Part shown: positions 7,239 to 12,095 of the stretch, in pieces | How positions within the stretch are numbered: the stretch's first letter is position 1 | How the letters are laid out: every line of letters begins with the position of its first letter | NCBI GenBank assembly: GCA_002391425.1 | Contig: DGEZ01000098.1 | Span: forward strand, 1 to 12,095 | DNA: 12,095 nt | DNA from: Micrococcales bacterium UBA3913 | Lineage (GTDB): Bacteria > Actinomycetota > Actinomycetes > Actinomycetales > Microbacteriaceae | Reading direction: 5' to 3' | The notes under the pieces: generated by a model | Told to the model about the DNA's origin: nothing | Seen by the model: the letters and a program-made list of their open reading frames with translations, nothing else | Databases searched by the model: none | Translations under genes and position numbers: made by a program

Positions 7239-7257
7239 GAACTGTTCCCATAGCCTA
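7239..7257 (-). promoter_or_regulatory. Candidate kgd promoter with palindrome at the start site
   Basis: On the minus strand TAGGCT (7257-7252) fits the actinobacterial TANNNT -10, within GGTTAGGCTATGG. The predicted start near 7245 gives a leader of about 80 bases to the TTG start of kgd. The palindrome GAACTGTTC (7239-7247) covers this start point, where a repressor could block transcription. No convincing -35 is seen. Confidence 0.35.
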
Positions 7258-7304
7258 ACCGCTTGCCTGCCCCACGGCTACGGGTGTTTCGGCCTGTCGG
7301 CACA

Positions 7305-7330
7305 CGGCTCGGCGCGAGCCTGTCGAGCCG
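7305..7330. repeat. Inverted repeat in the kgd/guaB1 divergent region
   Basis: CGGCTCG (7305-7311) and CGAGCCG (7324-7330) form a 7-base perfect stem with a 12-base loop. An alternative stem pairs GGCTC (7306-7310) with GAGCC (7316-7320), so two mutually exclusive hairpins are possible. It lies between the two divergent genes. Function is unknown: protein-binding site or chance in GC-rich DNA. Confidence 0.35.
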
Positions 7331-7377
7331 ACGGCCAGGAGGTGCGCCCGTCCCGCCCCTGGTTTCGCTCGGCGCGC

Positions 7378-7429
7378 GGGGGGGGGCCAGTTCAGCTGAT
7401 GCGGGGGAGTTCAGTGTTTAATGTTCCTT
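7378..7429 (+). promoter_or_regulatory. guaB1 upstream control segment: G9 tract, direct repeat, -10-like and SD-like sites
   Basis: Nine consecutive G (7378-7386) are followed by two copies of AGTTCAG (7389-7395 and 7408-7414), 19 bases apart. GGGGGAG (7403-7409) could serve as ribosome-binding site for an ATG at 7421, at a rather long 11 bases. TAATGT (7419-7424) is a -10-like hexamer 5 bases before the ATG at 7430, which would make that start leaderless. The two readings exclude each other and the sequence alone does not decide. The rest of the 7258-7377 stretch holds only the inverted repeat listed separately. Confidence 0.35.
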
Positions 7430-8869
7430 ATGCACTTCTATGGCCAGACCCCGCAGCATGACCTGACGTATTCGGACGTGTTCCTCGTCCCCAGTCAGTC
7501 GGATGTGGGGAGCCGACTCAGCGTGGATCTTTCTCCCCAGGACGGTACCGGGGCGACGATCCCCCTGGTGTCCGCAAATATGAATGCGGTGACCGGTCCG
7601 CGTCTGGCAGCCACGATGGCGCGGATGGGCGGTCTGGGCATCCTGCCGCAAGACCTCTCCACGGATGCCGTCGCGGCGGACATCACCTGGGTGAAGCAGC
7701 AGCCCACCTTCGCAGCCTCCGCGTTCGTGTTCGGACCGGACGCCACCGTGGAGGAGGTGCGCCGCGCCATCCCGCCGCTGCCTGGCCTCGGGGTGGTGGT
7801 AGTGGCGGACTCCGGCGAACTCATCGGTGCGGTCTCCGCCGAACAGGTGGGTCGGGCGGTTTCCGACGCTCGGGTGTCGGACCTGGTCCACAGCGAAGCC
7901 ACGGTGCTAAGCGTGGAAGAGGCAAGGGATGCGCGCGCGGCATTCGACATTCTTTCCACGGAGAACGGTTTTGGGGTCGTCCTTGACGAGGGGCGGGTGG
8001 TTGGCTCACTCACCGCGAAGCAGGTGATGCGTTCAACGGTGTACCGGCCGTTCGTGGATGCGCACGGCCGCCTCGCCGTTGGTGCAGCCATCGGCATCAA
8101 CGGTGACGTGCAGGGGCGCGCCCGGGCGCTCATCGACGCCGGTGTGGATGTGCTCGTGGTGGATACGGCGCACGGGCACCAGCTGCATACGATGCGCGCT
8201 GTGGAGCGCGTGCGTGACATCGCCCCCGAGGGCATGCCGATTGTGGCGGGCAATGTGGTCACGGCTGCAGGCGTCTCGGATCTTGTCGCGGCGGGGGCGA
8301 GCATCATCAAGGTCGGGGTCGGCCCCGGCGCGATGTGCACCACTCGCATGATGACGGCTGTGGGGCGCCCCCAGTTCTCTGCCGTGCTAGAGACCAGCGC
8401 GCAGGCCCGTGCCCTCGGAGCTGCCGTGTGGGCGGATGGGGGCGTACGCTACCCGCGTGACGTGGCCCTGGCGTTGGCCGCCGGGGGAGCGTCCGTGATG
8501 ATCGGCTCGTGGTTCGCGGGCACCGTGGAAGCTCCCGGGCAGTACCGCACGGATCCGCAGGGCCGGCTGTACAAGACCAGCTACGGCATGGCGTCGTCGA
8601 AGGCGGTGTCGCAGCGCTTCGCCCAGGTGGACCCGCTGGAGCGCGCACGGAAGATGCTGTTCTCTGAGGGGATCTCGGAGTCGCGCATCTATGTGGACAT
8701 CGAGCGTCCCAGTGTTGAGGACCTCATCGACCAGATCACCGCCGGTGTGCGCAGCTCCTGCACATACGCCGGTGCGGAGAATCTGGCGCAGTTCACCGAG
8801 AACGCTCTGGTGGGCATCCAGTCCGCGGCCGGCTACGACGAGGGACGCGCCCTCCCGCAGTCGTGGTAG
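7430..8869 (+). CDS. guaB1: GuaB1-type GMP reductase (IMP dehydrogenase-related, with CBS pair)
   Basis: The product is 479 residues and belongs to the IMPDH/GMPR TIM-barrel family with a CBS-domain pair inserted (about residues 90-210). It matches the GuaB1 branch, whose mycobacterial member has been characterised as a GMP reductase (NADPH-dependent deamination of GMP to IMP, purine salvage), rather than the biosynthetic IMP dehydrogenase GuaB2. Evidence: N-terminal DLTYSDVFLVPS, PLVSANMNAVTG, GILPQDLS, DTAHGHQ, AGNVVTAAGVSDLVAAGA, catalytic-Cys loop VGVGPGAMCTTRMMTAVGRPQFSA (Cys303), WADGGVRYPRDVALALAAG, MIGSWFAGT, YGMASSKAV, EGISESR, and C-terminal GVRSSCTYAGA. The start ATG 7430 gives the family's N-terminal length; ATG 7421 in frame adds three residues. 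iclR follows after 10 bases, so the two are probably one transcript. The family is sure; GMPR rather than IMPDH activity is inferred from the subfamily. Confidence 0.9.
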   Translation: MHFYGQTPQHDLTYSDVFLVPSQSDVGSRLSVDLSPQDGTGATIPLVSANMNAVTGPRLAATMARMGGLGILPQDLSTDAVAADITWVKQQPTFAASAFVFGPDATVEEVRRAIPPLPGLGVVVVADSGELIGAVSAEQVGRAVSDARVSDLVHSEATVLSVEEARDARAAFDILSTENGFGVVLDEGRVVGSLTAKQVMRSTVYRPFVDAHGRLAVGAAIGINGDVQGRARALIDAGVDVLVVDTAHGHQLHTMRAVERVRDIAPEGMPIVAGNVVTAAGVSDLVAAGASIIKVGVGPGAMCTTRMMTAVGRPQFSAVLETSAQARALGAAVWADGGVRYPRDVALALAAGGASVMIGSWFAGTVEAPGQYRTDPQGRLYKTSYGMASSKAVSQRFAQVDPLERARKMLFSEGISESRIYVDIERPSVEDLIDQITAGVRSSCTYAGAENLAQFTENALVGIQSAAGYDEGRALPQSW

Positions 8870-8879
8870 GGAGACAACA

Positions 8880-9665
8880 ATGGCATCCGCGAGTGGCAAC
8901 ACCGGGTCACCGCAGACCCTTATTCAGTCTGTGTCTCGCGCGAGCCGCATTCTCATTGCCATTGCGGGGTCTTCGAATGGGTGCACGAGCAGAGAGCTCG
9001 CCACACGACTGGAGCTGTCGGTTTCCACCGTTCACAACCTCTTACGTACTCTCATCTCGGAGGGCCTCGTCGAACGCGGAGGCGATCACCGGTATCGTTT
9101 GGGGCTCTCTGCGATCATGATCGCGGATGGGGTGTCCGCCATGATGCGTGCCCCGGCGGCGTATCGCGACGCAGTCGATCGGCTGGCCGAACGCACTGGC
9201 GAGGCGGCATACTTGAGCGGCCGGTCGGGCGGGCGCATCACGTTATTGCGGGGAGTGCGGAGCGCACATGCTGTCCGGGTGGATGAAATACCCGCGGGCT
9301 ATTCTGCGAATCTGCATGCACGCGCCTCCGGGAAGGTCCTGCTGGCGTTTTTGCCTGCTGCTGAGCGGGCCCGAATCGTGCAGGGCATGAGCTTCGAGAA
9401 GCTGACCCCGAACACAATCGTCACTGCTGCGAGGTTCGAGGAGGAACTCACCCGGGTGCGCGCAGACGAGATCGCGTTCGACCGGGAGGAATTCCTGGAA
9501 GGTGCGACGGGAGTATCTGTGCCCGTGTGGGCCAGCGGGAATGTGGTCGCGGCGTTGAGCCTGCATGTCCCGAGCGCCCGTTTTCAGCGTCTGTCGGGCG
9601 AACTCCTCGATGCGCTGCAGGAGATCGCCCGGTCGATCAGTCACTCAGGCAGCAAGCTGGAGTAG
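8880..9665 (+). CDS. IclR-family transcriptional regulator
   Basis: The product is 261 residues with the two IclR domains: an N-terminal winged helix-turn-helix (about 12-75; SRASRILIAIAGSSNGCTSRELATRLELSVSTVHNLLRTLISEGLVER) and a C-terminal GAF-like effector domain (about 85-255; the IclR signature LHARASGKVLLAFLPAAERARIV at 145-167, then FDREEFLEGATGVSVPVW). IclR proteins bind a small metabolite and control nearby catabolic or transport genes. The ATG has AGGGAGA (8868-8874) about 5 bases before it and lies 10 bases after guaB1, so it is likely co-transcribed with it. Downstream on the same strand is a transporter gene with two palindromes in its leader, the obvious candidate target. The ligand is unknown. 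Confidence 0.93.
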   Translation: MASASGNTGSPQTLIQSVSRASRILIAIAGSSNGCTSRELATRLELSVSTVHNLLRTLISEGLVERGGDHRYRLGLSAIMIADGVSAMMRAPAAYRDAVDRLAERTGEAAYLSGRSGGRITLLRGVRSAHAVRVDEIPAGYSANLHARASGKVLLAFLPAAERARIVQGMSFEKLTPNTIVTAARFEEELTRVRADEIAFDREEFLEGATGVSVPVWASGNVVAALSLHVPSARFQRLSGELLDALQEIARSISHSGSKLE

Positions 9666-9772
9666 GACCCGTTAGCTCCGCCCACACAATTTTGGGTGCC
9701 TCTGGATGCTAAATCGGTAGGAATTCTTGTGTTCTTTTGAGGGATGCCGGGAGCTTCCGCACACTTTAAGAA

Positions 9773-9787
9773 GTTCATTATATGAAC
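9773..9787. promoter_or_regulatory. Palindromic operator candidate 1 upstream of the MFS gene
   Basis: GTTCATTATATGAAC is a perfect palindrome with 6-base arms (GTTCAT/ATGAAC) around TAT. Its centre is 20 bp (about two helical turns) from that of the second palindrome, so both lie on the same face of the helix. Proximity to the iclR gene suggests its product binds here; this is inference. Confidence 0.6.
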
Positions 9788-9792
9788 TACGG

Positions 9793-9807
9793 ATTCACAT
9801 TGTGAAC
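9793..9807. promoter_or_regulatory. Palindromic operator candidate 2 upstream of the MFS gene
   Basis: ATTCACATTGTGAAC has perfect 5-base arms TTCAC/GTGAA around ATT (9794-9806). It shares the pattern TTCAY-N3-RTGAA with the first palindrome. It ends 30 bases before the transporter ATG. The surrounding 9666-9837 gap is AT-rich for this DNA; I see no clear -35/-10 pair and no convincing terminator after iclR. Confidence 0.55.
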
Positions 9808-9837
9808 ATCTTATTGGTTATTGTCCAGAGGAACAGA

Positions 9838-11016
9838 ATGCACACAGAACACGCGATCGCCTCAGAGACCACAGCTATCACCATCCCTCCTGGGCGGCGC
9901 TGGGCTGTTTTCTCTGCGGCGTTCGCCATCATTTTCGTCATCGCAGGCGTCGCCATATGGAGTGTCTTCGGGAAGCCGCTTGAGGCGGCGCATCCCGACC
10001 TCTCTGCTTCCGTCCGCGCGACCGCGTACACGATCTACACCTTCGCCCTGGCCTTGTGCGGAATCTTCTCCGGTCGGTTCGCCGACAAGTACGGGACCCG
10101 TCCGCTGATGTACATCGGGGGTGTGCTCTTTGGCGCCGGCTGGGCACTGACAGGTGTTGTCTCCTCGCCGTTTGCGCTGTACCTGGTATTCGGCGTGATG
10201 GCCGGCGGCGGATGCGGAATTGTGTACAACCCGTGTCTGGCCACCGCATTGCGGTGGTTCCCCGACATCCGAGGCAAGGCGTCCGGGATACTGCTCGCCT
10301 CTGCAGCGATCGGACCGGCGATTTTGTCGCCCGTAGCGCAATGGCTGAACAACTCGGTTGGCGTTTCCACGAGTTTGATGATTCTGGGTATCTGCTACGC
10401 GGTGGTGTGCCTCGCCCTCGGATGGTTAGTGACCGCACCCCACAGGGGTGGACTCCTCGCGGGTGGTCCGCGCCTGAGGGGTCTACAGCTCGGGGCAGCC
10501 AGCTGACCTGGTCGGAGATGCTGAAGAACTCGACCTTCTGGCTCATGTTCGTCACCTTCGCCTTCGCTGCAGCATCCGGCACCATGATGGTGGCCTCTCT
10601 GGCGAGTATCACGCAATACCAGCTCGTCGGCGCATTCTCGGATACGACCGCCCTTGCGGCGTTCGCCGCGATAATCGTGTCGATCTCGACCTTGTCCAAC
10701 TTCGTGGGCCGGATCGTGATCGGCGCTGTGTTTGACAAGCTGGGCGGCTACCTCTCCTTGTTCATCATCTTCGCGATGACCATGGCCGCCATGGCTGGCC
10801 TTGCTCTATCCGGGGAAAGCGTGGTCGCTTTCACAGTGAGCGTCATCATCCTCGGGTTCGCCTTCGGTGGAGTACTCGTCGTATTCCCGCCGTTGACGAG
10901 TGCGAACTTTGGGGTGACAAATCTCGGGATCAACTACGGAATCATGTTCGTCGGGTACGCAGTCGGTGGATTCATTGGGCCGCGGCTGGCCACCACCTTG
11001 TTCACCGAGGAAAACG
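9838..11016 (+). pseudogene. MFS transporter, OFA (oxalate/formate antiporter-like) family, frameshifted and truncated by an IS
   Basis: ATG 9838 follows AGAGGA at 5 bases. The first 201 codons encode six membrane helices (TM1 near residues 22-43, motif A GRFADKYGTRP at 79-89 between TM2 and TM3, TM6 ending near 198). Then a frame change at the CCCC run 10438-10441 leads to a stop at 10504-10506. Restoring one C gives TAPPQGWTPRGW and continues, with no further break, through TM7 to TM11 (FWLMFVTFAFAAASG, then GRIVIGAVFDKLGG, then NLGINYGIMFVGYAVGGFIGPRL, an OFA-like signature). The frame is cut at about 11016 by the left end of an ISL3 element; it then runs nine codons into the IS to a stop at 11046-11048. 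TM12 and the tail are missing. A functional carrier is unlikely. The substrate would have been a small organic anion by family, otherwise unknown. Two palindromic operators precede it, next to an IclR gene. Confidence 0.85.
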
Positions 11017-11070
11017 GGCTCTTCGCAGTTGAGGGGGTAGGTGGTTGAGCGCGTCGTTGCGGGGGTGAGG

Positions 11071-11128
11071 GTCGAGGTCTCCCGATGATGGAAGTTCTCA
11101 CACTGACCATCTGCCGGAAGACCTCGAC
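11071..11128 (+). promoter_or_regulatory. Long hairpin covering the transposase ribosome-binding site
   Basis: GTCGAGGTCT (11071-11080) pairs perfectly with AGACCTCGAC (11119-11128), directly before the transposase GTG. After a one-base mismatch, CCG (11082-11084) pairs with CGG (11115-11117). After a small internal loop, GATGG (11087-11091) pairs with CCATC (11107-11111) around a 15-base loop. The only Shine-Dalgarno-like sequence, GGAAG (11116-11120), lies in the right arm. An RNA reading in from outside would hide it. Confidence 0.6.
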
Positions 11129-12095
11129 GTGCTCCACGCTACCTTTGCGACCCCTGATCTGACCGTGTTCTGCCGACTGGACGAGCTCGGTCTCGTCGCG
11201 GTGGGGCAGTGTCTTGAGTCGGACCGGGCGGTGATCGAGTGCCGGGTTGCGGAGCCGGATCCGTGGTGTCGGGGTTGTGGCAGCCAGGGGCTTTCTCGCG
11301 GGACTGATACGCGGTTGCTCGCGCACGAGCCGTTCGGACACCGCCCGACGACGCTGCTGGTCCGGATCCGCCGATACAAGTGTTCCGGCTGCGGGCGTTC
11401 CTGGCGGGAAGACCTCACCGCGGCGGCGCCCGCGCGAGCGAAGCTGTCTCGTCGCGGGATGCGGTGGGCGCTGGAGGGCATCGTGGTCGACCATCTCACG
11501 GTCTCGCGTGTAGCCGCGGGCTTGGGGGTGTCCTGGCACACGGCGAACACCGCGGTCCTCGCCGAGGGCAAGCGGGCACTGATCGATGACCCAGCCCGGT
11601 TCGACGGCGTCGCGGTGATCGGCGTCGACGAGCACGTCTGGCGCCACACCCGCCGCGGCGACAAGTACGTGACCGTGATCATCGACCTCACCCCCGCCCG
11701 CAACAAGACGGGCCCCGCCCGGCTGCTGGACATGGTCGAGGGCCGCTCGAAGCAGGTGTTCAAGCAGTGGCTCGCCGCCCGCCCGAAGGACTGGTCGAAG
11801 CGGATCGAGGTCGTCGCGATGGACGGGTTCGCCGGGTTCAAGACCGCCGCCGCCGAAGAGCTCCCCGACGCCATCCCCGTCATGGATCCATTTCATGTAG
11901 TCCGCTTGGCCGGTGACGCGCTCGATGTCTGCCGACGCCGTGTCCAGCAGGACACCACCGGGCACCGCGGCCTCAAGGGCGACCCGCTCTACAAAGCCCG
12001 CCGCACCCTCCACACCGGCGCGGACCTGCTCACCGACAAGCAGAAGATCCGACTGGACGCGGTGTTCGCCGTCGAGGAGCACGTCGAGGTCGAAG
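11129..12095 (+). CDS. ISL3-family transposase, N-terminal part (runs off window)
   Basis: There are 322 visible codons of a protein usually near 400-450 residues. The GTG start gives MLHATFATPDLTVFCRLDELGL, the common N-terminus of actinobacterial ISL3 transposases. The N-terminal zinc finger has C47/C50 (WCRGC) and C85/C88 (YKCSGC). A helix-turn-helix stretch follows (LTVSRVAAGLGVSWHTANTAVL, about 123-144). Next comes the DDE catalytic domain, with the first Asp in VIGVDEHVWRH (D167) and the second in VVAMDGFAGFK (D232), followed by MDPFHVVRLAGDALD; the catalytic Glu lies beyond the edge. The reading frame is intact as far as visible, so the element may be active. Its own weak ribosome-binding site is buried in the hairpin before it. 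It transposes the IS that truncated the MFS gene. Confidence 0.93.
   Translation, partial: MLHATFATPDLTVFCRLDELGLVAVGQCLESDRAVIECRVAEPDPWCRGCGSQGLSRGTDTRLLAHEPFGHRPTTLLVRIRRYKCSGCGRSWREDLTAAAPARAKLSRRGMRWALEGIVVDHLTVSRVAAGLGVSWHTANTAVLAEGKRALIDDPARFDGVAVIGVDEHVWRHTRRGDKYVTVIIDLTPARNKTGPARLLDMVEGRSKQVFKQWLAARPKDWSKRIEVVAMDGFAGFKTAAAEELPDAIPVMDPFHVVRLAGDALDVCRRRVQQDTTGHRGLKGDPLYKARRTLHTGADLLTDKQKIRLDAVFAVEEHVEVE

Larger units (their letters stand above)
11017..12095 (+). mobile_element. ISL3-family insertion sequence, left end and most of the transposase (right end outside window)
   Basis: The left boundary is placed at GGCTCTTCGCAG (11017), the GGxTCTTC-type terminus usual for ISL3 elements, exactly where the MFS homology stops. 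The next 100 bases are non-coding and hold a long hairpin, followed by an ISL3-type transposase running off the window. ISL3 elements usually make 8-bp target duplications, so GGAAAACG (11009-11016) should recur after the right end. The boundary may be off by a base or so, since a G precedes it. Confidence 0.85.

Noticed and set aside
9666..9705. Rho-independent terminator after iclR
   Set aside because: The only stem (CCCA/TGGG) is four bases and not followed by a T-run.
9727..9837. TTG start for the MFS gene at 9727
   Set aside because: This would translate through both palindromes and has no ribosome-binding site; ATG 9838 has AGAGGA at 5 bases.
10438..10441. Programmed frameshifting in the MFS gene
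   Set aside because: There is no slippery heptamer, stem-loop or SD-like stimulator that I can see, and the gene is also truncated by an IS, so a plain mutation is the simpler reading.
10056..11048. A single 330-codon plus-strand gene
   Set aside because: Its first ~125 codons are out of frame with the MFS helices; only the part after about 10443 is transporter sequence. It is the second half of the frameshifted gene.
10934..12082. Minus-strand open frame of 382 codons at the right end
   Set aside because: It is opposite the ISL3 transposase, which has clear zinc-finger and DDE motifs, and it crosses the IS boundary into the MFS gene.

Overview
The window is high-GC actinobacterial chromosomal DNA. 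The markers are an rsgA-aroA pair divergent from a sigR/rsrA (SigH-type) pair, a Kgd/OdhA-type 2-oxoglutarate dehydrogenase with an E2 domain fused to E1, and a GuaB1-type GMP reductase. I place it in Actinomycetota and guess Micrococcales. Codon use and core-gene content look native throughout, except for an insertion sequence at the right edge.

Layout. Positions 1-1720 (minus strand) hold the 5' part of rsgA (ribosome-assembly GTPase) and all of aroA (EPSP synthase), coupled by a 4-base overlap. Positions 1721-1836 are a compact divergent control region. Positions 1837-2774 (plus) hold sigR and rsrA, a redox-sensing sigma factor and its zinc-binding anti-sigma factor, with ATGA overlap. A NUDIX hydrolase follows at 2853-3329. 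Convergent to it, 3431-7165 (minus) is kgd. Divergent from kgd is a guaB1-iclR pair (7430-9665), and then an OFA-type MFS transporter gene (9838-11016). The transporter gene is broken twice: a one-base frameshift in a C run, and truncation by an ISL3-family insertion sequence starting near 11017 and leaving the window with its transposase still open.

How the parts fit. SigR/RsrA is the thiol-oxidative-stress switch. A close match to the sigma-R promoter consensus (GGAAT-18 bp-GTT) lies upstream of sigR, overlapping the start of aroA. It would give a transcript with a Shine-Dalgarno-preceded in-frame GTG 16 codons upstream of a second, apparently leaderless ATG start. This resembles the two-promoter, two-isoform design known for Streptomyces SigR. 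The IclR-family gene sits beside two 13-15 bp palindromes, 20 bp centre to centre, in front of the transporter; these are good candidates for its operators. Kgd and GuaB1 are central metabolic enzymes (TCA cycle; purine interconversion).

I found no wholly new gene system. The most notable signals are regulatory: the sigR control region, the tandem operators in front of a dead transporter, and a hairpin that buries the ribosome-binding site of the IS transposase. No tRNA, rRNA, CRISPR array or replication origin was seen.
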